From the NCBI GenBank assembly GCA_022511065.1, contig JAFLSG010000002.1, positions 1-64,000 on the forward strand: 64,000 bases of DNA, written 5' to 3'. Of this stretch, positions 44,118 through 53,916 are shown piece by piece. The stretch is from Prevotella sp. GTDB lineage: Bacteria > Bacteroidota > Bacteroidia > Bacteroidales > Bacteroidaceae. The notes below the pieces were generated by a model. The model worked only from the letters and a program-made list of their open reading frames with translations. It did not search any database and was not told the DNA's origin. Numbering within the stretch: position 1 is the first letter of the stretch; each line of letters opens with the position of its first letter. A program made the position numbers and the translations under genes.

Positions 44118-47100
44118 ATGGACAAATTTTTTAGGAAAAGATCTTATCTCTTTGGGCTATTGGCACTGCTGTGTCTGTTGCCCAGTGTGGCTTTCTCCCA
44201 GAATATCCGGGTGGAAGGTCAGGTGAAAGATGAGACAGGTGAGCCTATGATTGGTGTCTCCGTGGTAGTGGTAGGCAGCGGTACGGGTGTGATCACCGAT
44301 CTCGACGGCAATTACGTGTTGCCATCCGTTGCGCAAGGAGCGACGCTGGAGTTCTCTTACATCGGGTACATCACCCAGCGGCAGAGAGCCAGCCGTCAGA
44401 TGACCGTCACGCTGAAGCCCGACCTTCAGAGCCTTGAAGAGGTGGTGGTTATTGCCTACGGTCAGCAGAAGAAAGTGACCATCACGGGTGCCGTTTCCGC
44501 TATGGGCGGCGACGAGTTGCTGAAAGCCCCTGTTGCCAACGTGGGTAACGCCCTGCAGGGTAAGTTGCCCGGCATCTCGGTGGTGCAGCCCTCTGGTATG
44601 CCTGGCGGCGACGAGCCGGTTATCCGTGTGCGTGGTACGGGTTCGTTGAATAGTGCAGAGCCGTTGGTGCTTGTCGATGGTGTTGAGCGTCCTTTCGGCC
44701 AGCTTGACCCCAATGAGATTGAGGACATCTCCATCCTGAAAGATGCCTCTGCCACGGCGGTGTTCGGTGTGCGAGGCGCTAATGGTGTCATCCTCGTCAC
44801 AACCAAGCGCGGTACGCCGGGCAAGGCTTCCGTGACCGTCTCTGCAAGCACTGCCGTTCAGCAGATCTCCAAGTTCGTGGACTTTGCCGATTCCTATACT
44901 TACGGCAAGATGTGGAACTACACGGCAATTACCGATGCACTGCCCATGAGCCAGTGGCCCGGCACTACCGCCATTAGCGACTATACGCCTTACGCCGGCA
45001 CGGGTATCCGCTTCTCGCAGGAGGTGATGGAGCATTTCCGCACGGGTGATATGCCCGTCACGTTCCCCAACACCGACTGGATTAAGTATATGATGAACGA
45101 TGCCGCCTGGCAGGAGCAGGTGAACGTGAATGTGAATGGCGGTACGGAGCGCGTAAGATACTTCGTCTCTGCGGGTTTCCTCAATCAGAACTCGCTCTTC
45201 AAGACATTCTCGAAGAATGACGATGAGACTTTCAAGTACAACCGCTTCAACTATCGTGCCAACCTTGACATCAACGTCTCCAAGTACAGCCAGCTCTCAC
45301 TCACGCTGGGTGGTCGCGTACAGAACCGCACCACGATGGGTGGCGGTGAGGGCTTTATCTTCCGCTATCTGCAGGGTGCCACTCCCTACGCCGGTATCGG
45401 TGTTGATGACCAGGGTCGCCATATTGTTTCCGATACGAACCTCGTAGGTCCTTACGACCGCGATGCCCTTTCAAACTACTATGACCTGGGTTACGTGAAC
45501 GAGAGCACTAACGTGCTGAACCTCGACCTCCAGTACAAGCTCGACCTGAGTTTCATCACGCCGGGGCTGGACTTCAAGGTGAAGGGCTCTTATAACACAG
45601 ATTATACGGCGCAGAAGAACCGCCAGAATGGATTTGGTACGGGTGTCACCTACGTGGCAACGATTGTGGACGGGCAGGAGGTGCTTCGCAAGGAGAACAT
45701 TACCTGGCCACTTCCCTACGGCGAGAGCAGATGGGGAAACCGCAACTGGTATGCCGAGGCAAGCTTCAACTACGCTCGTAAGTTCGGCAAGCACAACGTG
45801 GGTGCGCTGCTTCTCTACAACCAGAGCAAGACCTATTATCCGTGGGATTCAGACAACAGTCTGTATATCTCGATTCCGAAGGGTTATGTAGGTCTTGTAG
45901 GGCGTGCAACCTACGACTATGACACCCGCTATATGATTGACTTCAACATTGGCTACAACGGTTCTGAGAACTTTGCCGAGGGTAAGCGCTACGGTGTGTT
46001 CCCTTCATTCTCAGTAGGTTGGATTCCCTCAAGCGAAAAGTTCTGGGAGCCCATCAAACCCGTTATCGGCTACCTGAAGCTCCGTGGTTCGTGGGGTAAG
46101 GTAGGTAACGACAACACCAATGGTGCCCGCTTCCTCTATCTGCCGGGTGCATGGCAGTTCTATCCTGGCTCGATGACGTGGAATCCGCAGGATCGAGGCA
46201 CCAACTTCGGTACGAATGGTAACTGGCTGCAGGCTGTGAAGGAGCTGACCGCTGGTAACCCGAATGTAACATGGGAGACGGCTTCCAAGATCAATGTCGG
46301 TGTGGATGCCGCTTTCATCAATGACCGTCTGACGGTGAATCTCGATCTCTTCTGGGAAGACCGTAAGGACATTCTGGTGTCTAACGGCTCTCTGCTGCCC
46401 GCCGTGACCAGCCTGCCTGCAAGCTATGTTAATGAGGGTCGCGTAAAGAATCACGGTTATGAACTGACCATGAAATGGGCTGACAAAATCGGTGACTTCA
46501 GATACAGCATCAGTCCCAGCATCGCTTTTGCTCGAAACAAGGTGATTGAGATGCTTGAAGTACCGCCCATGTATGACTATCTGAGCCGTACTGGCTTGTC
46601 GGTAGGACAACGTTTCGGTTACGACCTCTTCGAGTTCTATCAGGAGGGCACAGAGCAGCGCTATAGGGAGAAATATGGTGTGGATATGCCCGACCAGCTG
46701 ATTGACCTGAAGTATGGTGATGCCATCTATGTGGATTTGAATGGCGACGGCATCATCGACCAGAACGACCAGAAGCCGCTTGGCTATACGGACAACCCCG
46801 AAATAACCTGGTCTGTCAATGCCAACGTGAACTGGAAAGGATTTGACTTCTCGATGCTTTGGGTAGGTGCTAACAACACGAGCCGTCAGCTGAACGGTTA
46901 CTTCCGCGATCAGTTCGGTTCTACGAATACTTCGGCACTGGCACAATGGGTTGCCGATAACTCTTGGACGGAGGACAACAGGGATGCTATCCTGCCTCGT
47001 ATATCATTCACCAACCGCGTTCACAACAACCGTGATTCGCGGGCGTGGATCATCGACTCTAAGTATGTGCGACTGAAGAACCTTGAGTTAGGCTATACGT

Positions 47101-47282
47101 TCAACAAGCCCAAGTGGCTGCCGCTGCTCAACTATGTGAGAGTCTATGCTTCTGGTCAGAACCTGCTGACATTCGCAGACTTCAAGGGAAATGACCCCGA
47201 GGCTCCTGGCTCTGGATTAGACTATGGTGTACGTTACCCGATGACACGCGTGTATAACTTTGGTCTGCAAGTGAACTTCTGA
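44118..47282 (+). CDS. SusC/RagA family TonB-linked outer-membrane transporter (first pair)
   Basis: 1054 residues. Signal peptide, then a carboxypeptidase-D-like domain (VEGQVKDETGEPMIGVSVVVVGSGTG, residues about 30-105), the TonB box region (LEEVVVIAYGQQKKV), a plug domain (IRVRGTGSLNSAEPLVLVDGVER, ILKDASATAVFGVRGANGVI) and a large beta barrel ending RVYNFGLQVNF. It imports a glycan or oligosaccharide with its SusD partner 30 nt downstream. The substrate cannot be read from the sequence. Confidence 0.95.
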   Translation: MDKFFRKRSYLFGLLALLCLLPSVAFSQNIRVEGQVKDETGEPMIGVSVVVVGSGTGVITDLDGNYVLPSVAQGATLEFSYIGYITQRQRASRQMTVTLKPDLQSLEEVVVIAYGQQKKVTITGAVSAMGGDELLKAPVANVGNALQGKLPGISVVQPSGMPGGDEPVIRVRGTGSLNSAEPLVLVDGVERPFGQLDPNEIEDISILKDASATAVFGVRGANGVILVTTKRGTPGKASVTVSASTAVQQISKFVDFADSYTYGKMWNYTAITDALPMSQWPGTTAISDYTPYAGTGIRFSQEVMEHFRTGDMPVTFPNTDWIKYMMNDAAWQEQVNVNVNGGTERVRYFVSAGFLNQNSLFKTFSKNDDETFKYNRFNYRANLDINVSKYSQLSLTLGGRVQNRTTMGGGEGFIFRYLQGATPYAGIGVDDQGRHIVSDTNLVGPYDRDALSNYYDLGYVNESTNVLNLDLQYKLDLSFITPGLDFKVKGSYNTDYTAQKNRQNGFGTGVTYVATIVDGQEVLRKENITWPLPYGESRWGNRNWYAEASFNYARKFGKHNVGALLLYNQSKTYYPWDSDNSLYISIPKGYVGLVGRATYDYDTRYMIDFNIGYNGSENFAEGKRYGVFPSFSVGWIPSSEKFWEPIKPVIGYLKLRGSWGKVGNDNTNGARFLYLPGAWQFYPGSMTWNPQDRGTNFGTNGNWLQAVKELTAGNPNVTWETASKINVGVDAAFINDRLTVNLDLFWEDRKDILVSNGSLLPAVTSLPASYVNEGRVKNHGYELTMKWADKIGDFRYSISPSIAFARNKVIEMLEVPPMYDYLSRTGLSVGQRFGYDLFEFYQEGTEQRYREKYGVDMPDQLIDLKYGDAIYVDLNGDGIIDQNDQKPLGYTDNPEITWSVNANVNWKGFDFSMLWVGANNTSRQLNGYFRDQFGSTNTSALAQWVADNSWTEDNRDAILPRISFTNRVHNNRDSRAWIIDSKYVRLKNLELGYTFNKPKWLPLLNYVRVYASGQNLLTFADFKGNDPEAPGSGLDYGVRYPMTRVYNFGLQVNF

Positions 47283-47312
47283 TGGATTGTAATTATTGAA
47301 GAATTGAAGATT

Positions 47313-49340
47313 ATGAAAAAGTTATTTGGTTACATATTGGCTTTGGGGATGACAACCGGCATCTTCACTGCTTGCGTTGATGAAATCAATGTAGGTAATG
47401 GCTTCCTGGAGAAGGCACCTGGTGTGGATGTGAATATCGACACGGTATTCTCCAAGGCGGAATATACCCGCAACTTCCTTTGGAGTGCATACGGACAGCT
47501 CTATTGCACCTACACTTCAGGAAACATGATGAATGGTGCGCCCATTGATGTGCTTTCCGATTCCTATCACTGTTATGTAGGGTGGGGTGGTCCCAAGCAG
47601 AGCTACTACACAGGTGGCTTGACTGAGGATGCCCAGGATACGGAGAACAGCAACTATCAAGGTAAGTTCTCTTATTCTACCAAGAACCCGTCATCTTCAG
47701 CCGACGGTCGCGTATCTATCTATGAGACCGTACGTAAATGCTGGCAGATTATTGAGAATATTGACCGGGTGCCCGACATGAGCGACGATGAGAAGAGTCG
47801 TCTGCGTGGTGAGGCATATACAATCATGGCAAGCCGCTACTACGATGCATTCCGTAATTTCGGTGGCCTGTGCCTCGTTAAGAAGGCATACGCCGTGGGA
47901 GAGGGTTTCACGGAAGGTCGTTCCACGGCTTGGCAGACCGTTGAGTTCATCGACTCTCTGATACAGTGTGCCATCAGTGAACCTGGTTATATCTGGAGCA
48001 TTCCCAATGCTGACATTGGCCAGTGGTCAGGTCGCTTAACACGTGCATCTGCCCGCGCCTTGCGTGCCAAGGTCTGGATGTTTGCTGCATCGCCTCTGTT
48101 CAACAACTCCTCACCCTATATGGAGTATTCTGCTGACAAGACGACTGAGTTCACCAACATTGAGCATGTGTGGTTTGGTCGTGAGGATCCCACGCTTTGG
48201 ACTCGCTGCTTGCAGTATTGCAATGACTTCTTTGATGAGAATGCTGCCAATGGCAACTATTATCAGCTCGTACAGCCCGAGACACAGGATGAGGGCGGCT
48301 ATCGTATGGCTTACCGCCGTGCCTACCGCTATCGTAACAATGAGTCACGCCACGAGAAGATTTTCGATGCGCATCCCACGCAGTATCTGAGCGATGGCTC
48401 TGTGGATGGCAACAAGCAGCAGAACTGGGGATGGGGCTGGCAAGGCTTCGCTTTGGACTGCTATCGTCAGGGTGGTTCTGTTCCCACCAATGAGCTGATG
48501 GAGTGCTTCGGTATGCAGGACGGTCGTAATTTCCCGTATATGGATCTCTACGGCCCAGGCAAGAATCCTAATGGCATCGACATCTATGCTGATCGTGACC
48601 CGCGCTTGTATGAGACGATGGTAGTACCCCGTCCGTCCTTCCCCTCTGCAGTGGTTGGTGATTACAATGGCTTTACCTATATAGATACATGGTATAATGG
48701 TGCTATGAGAACCGCCCCTGATCAGTTTGGTGCTCAAGGAAACGACGATGTGGCATCAGGCTACAGGAAGTTCAAGTGGATGCTCGACTATGACAGCAAC
48801 AAGATGAATGATGAGTTTATCGGTGTTGCCTACATCCGTTTAGCAGAGATGTATCTGATACGTGCCGAGGCTCGTGCCGAGACGGGTGATTTCCAAGGTG
48901 CTCTCGATGATATTCACGTGGTTCGAAGCCGTGTGGGATTGGGTCGTCTTGAGACGATGAACCCAAGTCTGAATCTCACCTCCAATAAGGCAAACCTGAT
49001 TGATGAGATTCTTCGTGAGCGCAACTGTGAGATTGGTGCAGAGTGTGGCGATCGTCTCTATGACATGGTTCGCCGTATGCGTCAAGATCTCTTCACCAAG
49101 CCGCTTCATGAGATTGTAATCTACCGTTTGGATGAGAATGGCAATCGTATGACCGAGGGCGACACGAACTGGGATCCCAGTACACCGTGGCCCAAGTTTG
49201 AATACGAGAAGCCCCAGATTGTAAATGGTGCTCGCCGCTGGTGGGATCCCGGCTACTGGACGAACAAGTGGTATCTTGACCCTGTTTCTCGTATCGAGAT
49301 TCAGAAGGGGTACGGACTTACACAGAATCCCGGGTGGTAA
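47313..49340 (+). CDS. SusD/RagB family surface glycan-binding lipoprotein (first pair)
   Basis: 675 residues from ATG 47313 (an upstream TTG at 47304 is in frame but the signal starts at MKKLFGYILALGMTTGIFTAC, with the lipid-attachment Cys). SusD features: TPR-like helices (LRGEAYTIMASRYYDAFRNFGGLCLVKKAY), AYIRLAEMYLIRAEARAETGDF, and the closing RIEIQKGYGLTQNPGW. It caps the SusC barrel and binds the glycan at the cell surface. Longer than the usual 500-600 residues. Confidence 0.94.
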   Translation: MKKLFGYILALGMTTGIFTACVDEINVGNGFLEKAPGVDVNIDTVFSKAEYTRNFLWSAYGQLYCTYTSGNMMNGAPIDVLSDSYHCYVGWGGPKQSYYTGGLTEDAQDTENSNYQGKFSYSTKNPSSSADGRVSIYETVRKCWQIIENIDRVPDMSDDEKSRLRGEAYTIMASRYYDAFRNFGGLCLVKKAYAVGEGFTEGRSTAWQTVEFIDSLIQCAISEPGYIWSIPNADIGQWSGRLTRASARALRAKVWMFAASPLFNNSSPYMEYSADKTTEFTNIEHVWFGREDPTLWTRCLQYCNDFFDENAANGNYYQLVQPETQDEGGYRMAYRRAYRYRNNESRHEKIFDAHPTQYLSDGSVDGNKQQNWGWGWQGFALDCYRQGGSVPTNELMECFGMQDGRNFPYMDLYGPGKNPNGIDIYADRDPRLYETMVVPRPSFPSAVVGDYNGFTYIDTWYNGAMRTAPDQFGAQGNDDVASGYRKFKWMLDYDSNKMNDEFIGVAYIRLAEMYLIRAEARAETGDFQGALDDIHVVRSRVGLGRLETMNPSLNLTSNKANLIDEILRERNCEIGAECGDRLYDMVRRMRQDLFTKPLHEIVIYRLDENGNRMTEGDTNWDPSTPWPKFEYEKPQIVNGARRWWDPGYWTNKWYLDPVSRIEIQKGYGLTQNPGW

Positions 49341-49378
49341 TTTCTAATTAAGGATTAAAAGTTAAGAATTAAGAGATT

Positions 49379-52165
49379 ATGAAAATAAGAAACATATTGA
49401 TATATACCTTGGCGGGACTCTGTAGCGCCCCAATGGCGGTGAGTGCCCAGGTGACGCTGGACGATAAGGCGTCGCAAAAGGTAGATCTGGGCTTTGGTGT
49501 TGAGCAGTCGGAATTGCTTACTACTGCGGCAACGACAACCATTACCGCAGAAGAACTTCGCCGTACATCGGCCGTCAGTCTGGCGGATGCCCTGTACGGA
49601 AAGCTCCTTGGTTTGAATGCCTATCAGAACACTGGCTTTAAAGGCGAGGAAGGCCGTGGTGCATCATTTAACATCCGTGGTGTCCAGACCACTGGCGAAA
49701 AAGACATCCTGATTCTTGTCGATGGCGTGGAGCGTCCTATTGATCGTCTCACAGTAGAGGAGGTGGAGAGTGTCACCGTCCTGAAAGATGCTGCAGCCGT
49801 GGCTCTCTACGGTCATGAGGCTATCAATGGCGTACTGCTGGTGAAGACTAAGCACGGCAACAAAGACGGCAAGTATCACTTCAAGGTGGGTGTGTCGCAC
49901 AAGATACAGTTTGACCCTCAGTCGGCTGATATGGTTAGTGCCTACGATTATGCCAACGCCCTGAATCAGGCACGCCGTAACGACGGTGCCGCGGCAGCCT
50001 ATACGGATGCTGAGTTGCAGAAGTTCAGGGACGGCAGTGATCCGCTTGTCTATCCTAACATCAATTGGAAGGATGAGGTGTTCAAGAATACGGCGCATGA
50101 GTCGAATGCATATCTCTCGTTCTTTGGCGGCACGGAGAAGGTGCAGTATTATACCCAACTTGACTATACGGATGCCCGTGGACTCTACAAGAACCCTGAC
50201 CAGGGCGACTGGAATTCGCAGCTGAAGTATTCGAAGGCAAACATCCGTACCAACGTTGATTTCGAGGTGAGCAAGACCACGAGAGTAAGCGCCAACATTC
50301 TCGGTATTCTGATGGAGACGAATGGCGTGCCCAATGTGAACTCAAACGATGCCTGGTGGCATCTGTATAAAGTGCCCGCTTTGGCTTTCCCTGTTAAGAC
50401 GGCTGGTGGTGTATGGGGTGGTAACCAGACTTATGGTGATTTCAACCTCTTGGCTAAGTCGCAGGGTTCTGGCTTCATGAAGACTCATCAGCGCCAGATA
50501 TGGGCAAACATGACATTGGAGCAAGACCTTGATATCATCACGGAAGGCCTGAAATTCTATGTAGGTGCTTCCTACGACAACTCTTCCAACACTATTGAGA
50601 CACGCTCGAAGGGCTATCAGTACGGTTGGAACTGGTATGATGCCGACGGTATCATGCAGGAGACGGTGATGGGTACGGTGGAGGATAAGCTGATCTTCAG
50701 CAGATGGGTGGACTCCCAATGGCGCATCGCGACCTTCAATGCAGGTTTTAAATACGGTACGCAACTGAAGAATGGCGACAACATTGCCGCCAATGCCAAC
50801 TACAATATGAAGAGTGAGATTCGTGACGGACGGAGCAACACTTGGTATCGCGCCAACTGGCAACTCGCCCTTCATTACGACCACGCCAACAAGTTGATGG
50901 CTGATGTAGTGCTGGCAGCTAATGGTTCAAACCGCAGCTATCCTGCCAAGTGGGCATTCTCCCCGACATTGGGTCTGGGTTACATTTATGCCAATAATCC
51001 TGAAAGCACTTTCCTCAATTACGGAAAGATTCGCCTCTCGGGTGGTATTCAGCATACTGACTACGTGCCGCAGGCTGGTCTCTGGCTTGCTGCTTGGAAT
51101 AACTCCCATGGTCAGTTCTGGTATGGCAACAACTTTTCAAGTTCGTGGGGTGCATTCCTTACTCAGTTCCCCACCGATGACTTTGCACAGGAAACTGCTT
51201 ACAAGGCAAACATCGGTACCGACCTGAGAATTGCCAATGCACTTGATGTGACGCTCGATGTGTTCTATCAGCAGCGTCGCAACATCTTGGTAAGCGCCGC
51301 TTCACTCAATTCTGCAGTTGTCGGCATCCAGTCTTCTTATGATGACAAAGGTCGCGTGGCAAGCTACGGTGTGGAATTAGGTCTGCGTTACGCCAAGACT
51401 TTCGAGAACGGACTGAACCTGAATGCCGGTGCTTCGTTCTCGACAGTGAAAAGCGAAATCTTGGAATGGATTGAAGCCCCTGCTTATCCCAACCTCTCTG
51501 TTGTCGGCGGTCCTGCTGATGCAGAGCGTGGACTCATTGCCCTTGGCTTCTTCAAGGATCAGGCAGATATCGACAACAGTCCTATCCAGCAGTTCGGACA
51601 AGTGAAGGTGGGCGACATCAAGTATAAGGATGTCAATGGCGATGGTGTCATCAATGAGAATGACTATGTGGCACAGGACTATGGCAATGCCTTCCCTTCT
51701 GTGAACTATGCCTTCACGCTTGGAGCAGAGTATAAGGGCTTTGGTATCAATGCCACCCTGCAAGGGGCTGCCCACCAGGTGAAGAACCTGAGTTATGTTG
51801 ATGGTGTATGGGGCGCGCTTTCCAACAACCGCAACCTCTCTCAGGAATACTACGACAACTGCTTCGACATCGCAGGTGACAGGGCACTCTATCCGCGCCT
51901 CTCAACCGAGGATGTGGCTAACAATGCCCAGCCCTCCACCATCTGGTATCGCAACGTAAGTTGGCTGAAACTGCGCGACTGCGAAGTCTATTACAAGTTG
52001 CCCGCAAAGGTCATCGAGCCTATGAAGGTGACGGGTGTCAGGGTATTCGTACAGGGTCAGAATCTCCTCTCCTTCGACAATATCGATGCGATGGATGCCG
52101 AGAATCTCAACACGGGCTATCCCGTAATGAAAAGTGTGAATGTTGGTTTCTCAGTACAGTTCTGA
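49379..52165 (+). CDS. SusC-like TonB-linked transporter lacking the N-terminal extension (second pair)
   Basis: 928 residues. After the signal peptide (MKIRNILIYTLAGLCSAPMAVSAQ) the protein goes almost straight to the plug (TITAEELRRTSAVSLADALYGKLLGL, FNIRGVQTTGEKDILILVDGVERP, VTVLKDAAAVALYG), without the carboxypeptidase-D-like domain present in the first SusC and without a clear TonB box. The barrel ends VNVGFSVQF. It could be powered differently or depend on the first system. Second SusD follows 36 nt later. Confidence 0.9.
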   Translation: MKIRNILIYTLAGLCSAPMAVSAQVTLDDKASQKVDLGFGVEQSELLTTAATTTITAEELRRTSAVSLADALYGKLLGLNAYQNTGFKGEEGRGASFNIRGVQTTGEKDILILVDGVERPIDRLTVEEVESVTVLKDAAAVALYGHEAINGVLLVKTKHGNKDGKYHFKVGVSHKIQFDPQSADMVSAYDYANALNQARRNDGAAAAYTDAELQKFRDGSDPLVYPNINWKDEVFKNTAHESNAYLSFFGGTEKVQYYTQLDYTDARGLYKNPDQGDWNSQLKYSKANIRTNVDFEVSKTTRVSANILGILMETNGVPNVNSNDAWWHLYKVPALAFPVKTAGGVWGGNQTYGDFNLLAKSQGSGFMKTHQRQIWANMTLEQDLDIITEGLKFYVGASYDNSSNTIETRSKGYQYGWNWYDADGIMQETVMGTVEDKLIFSRWVDSQWRIATFNAGFKYGTQLKNGDNIAANANYNMKSEIRDGRSNTWYRANWQLALHYDHANKLMADVVLAANGSNRSYPAKWAFSPTLGLGYIYANNPESTFLNYGKIRLSGGIQHTDYVPQAGLWLAAWNNSHGQFWYGNNFSSSWGAFLTQFPTDDFAQETAYKANIGTDLRIANALDVTLDVFYQQRRNILVSAASLNSAVVGIQSSYDDKGRVASYGVELGLRYAKTFENGLNLNAGASFSTVKSEILEWIEAPAYPNLSVVGGPADAERGLIALGFFKDQADIDNSPIQQFGQVKVGDIKYKDVNGDGVINENDYVAQDYGNAFPSVNYAFTLGAEYKGFGINATLQGAAHQVKNLSYVDGVWGALSNNRNLSQEYYDNCFDIAGDRALYPRLSTEDVANNAQPSTIWYRNVSWLKLRDCEVYYKLPAKVIEPMKVTGVRVFVQGQNLLSFDNIDAMDAENLNTGYPVMKSVNVGFSVQF

Positions 52166-52201
52166 ACAATGCATAATTCATAATATATAATGCGTAACAA
52201 T

Positions 52202-53890
52202 ATGATTACTAATAAATATAACAAGGTAGCGGTAGGATTATCCGCAGTCCTCTTCCTCTTGTCCTCTTGTGCCAATCTTGACTACACGGAGGAGACGAGC
52301 CGCGATGAGAAGTGGACCTACGATTATTTCGGCGATGGCATCAAGAATCTGGTGTTCGACGTCTATGCACAGGTATATAATAATGAGTTTGTTTCTAACA
52401 GTGCCTACTTCCTCGCAGGTGCAACCGACGAGGCTCAGTATGCACTCGAGACGGGAGCAGTCAATAACTATGTGAATGGCGGATGGAGTCCTGCCAATCC
52501 TTATTCCAATACCTGGACGAAGTCATATACGGCCATTGCTGATGTGAACATGTATTTGGAGAAGATTGACGAGACGGATATCTCCGACTGGCAGTACAAC
52601 AGTGACTACAACAACTGGATTGCCCAGATGGAGTTGTTCCCCTATGAGTTGCGCTTCCTTAGGGCATACTTCTATTTCGAGTTGTTCAAGACCTATGGCG
52701 ACGTGCCTCTCGTGACGACCACGCTCACCAATGGTCAGGCCAACAACATCAAACGCACCCCTGCGGATGACATTGTGAAGTTCATCGTCGATGAGTGCGA
52801 TGCCGTTGCGCCTTATCTTCCGATTACCTACGGTACGGAGATTGGTGCTGAGATTGGTCGCGTTACGCGCATAGCCGCCTTTGCGCTCAAGGCTCGCACG
52901 TTACTCTATGCCGCTTCTCCGCTTCACAACCCGAGTGGCGACAAGACGAAATGGGTGAAGGCTGCCGAGGCTTGTAAGTACATCCTTGACAATGCTGCTA
53001 CCTGGGGACTGAAACTCAGTGCATACAACTCCTTGTGGGGACACGATGCGTTCTTCAATGCAGAGCTGATCTTTGGTCTCGGTCGTGGTGAGGACAACTC
53101 GTTTGAGATGGCAAACTATCCCATTGGCGTGGAGAATGGTTCTTCGGGTAATTGCCCCACGCAGAGCCTGATAGACCAGTATGAATATCAGGACAACGGT
53201 GAGACCTTCGGCCATCGTTATCCCGGCAACATCGATCTGACTGCTGTCGATCCCTACGAGGGACTTGATCCCCGCTTTGCTCTCACGGTGGTAAAGAACG
53301 GCGATGAGTGGCCCACCAACGGTGCCCAGAAGAAAGCCATCGAGACATTCACCGGCGGATTCAATGCCGCACCCAAGTATGGTGCCACCCCCACGAGTTA
53401 CTATCTTAGGAAATTCGTGGATGGCTCGTGCGTTACGACGGCGGACAATCAGACCCGTCGTCGTCACACCTGGATATTGTTCCGCTTGGGTGAGTTCTAT
53501 CTCGACTATGCCGAGGCTGTATATAATGCCACTGGCAGTGCAAACGATGCTACTTATGGTATGACTGCCAACGAGGCCGTCAATGTGCTGCGCGACCGTG
53601 CTGACATTCAGATGCCACCGTTTACGGAAGATGGTGCGGCATGGGTAGAGCGCTATGAGCGCGAGCGCCTTGTGGAACTGGCTTTCGAGAACCATCGTTT
53701 CTGGGATGTGCGCCGCTGGCAGAAGGGTGCCCAGTATTTCAAGACGATTCAGGTGGCTACCATCAACAGCAGCCTGATGCTCACACGCTCTACGGTTACC
53801 CGCCAGTGGGATGACAAGTTCAACCTGTATCCCATTCCGCAGACGGAATTGAAGAAGAATCCGAATCTTACGCAAAACCCTGGATGGTAA
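52202..53890 (+). CDS. SusD-like surface lipoprotein (second pair)
   Basis: 562 residues from ATG 52202 (ATG 52190 adds four residues). Lipoprotein signal ...VGLSAVLFLLSSC, SusD motifs ELFPYELRFLRAYFYFELFKTYGDVPLV, WILFRLGEFYLDYAEAVYN, ERYERERLVELAFENHRFWDVRRW and the same LTQNPGW ending as the first SusD. Partner of the second SusC-like transporter. Confidence 0.94.
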   Translation: MITNKYNKVAVGLSAVLFLLSSCANLDYTEETSRDEKWTYDYFGDGIKNLVFDVYAQVYNNEFVSNSAYFLAGATDEAQYALETGAVNNYVNGGWSPANPYSNTWTKSYTAIADVNMYLEKIDETDISDWQYNSDYNNWIAQMELFPYELRFLRAYFYFELFKTYGDVPLVTTTLTNGQANNIKRTPADDIVKFIVDECDAVAPYLPITYGTEIGAEIGRVTRIAAFALKARTLLYAASPLHNPSGDKTKWVKAAEACKYILDNAATWGLKLSAYNSLWGHDAFFNAELIFGLGRGEDNSFEMANYPIGVENGSSGNCPTQSLIDQYEYQDNGETFGHRYPGNIDLTAVDPYEGLDPRFALTVVKNGDEWPTNGAQKKAIETFTGGFNAAPKYGATPTSYYLRKFVDGSCVTTADNQTRRRHTWILFRLGEFYLDYAEAVYNATGSANDATYGMTANEAVNVLRDRADIQMPPFTEDGAAWVERYERERLVELAFENHRFWDVRRWQKGAQYFKTIQVATINSSLMLTRSTVTRQWDDKFNLYPIPQTELKKNPNLTQNPGW

Positions 53891-53916
53891 ATAATCAAGT
53901 TAAAAACTGAAGAATT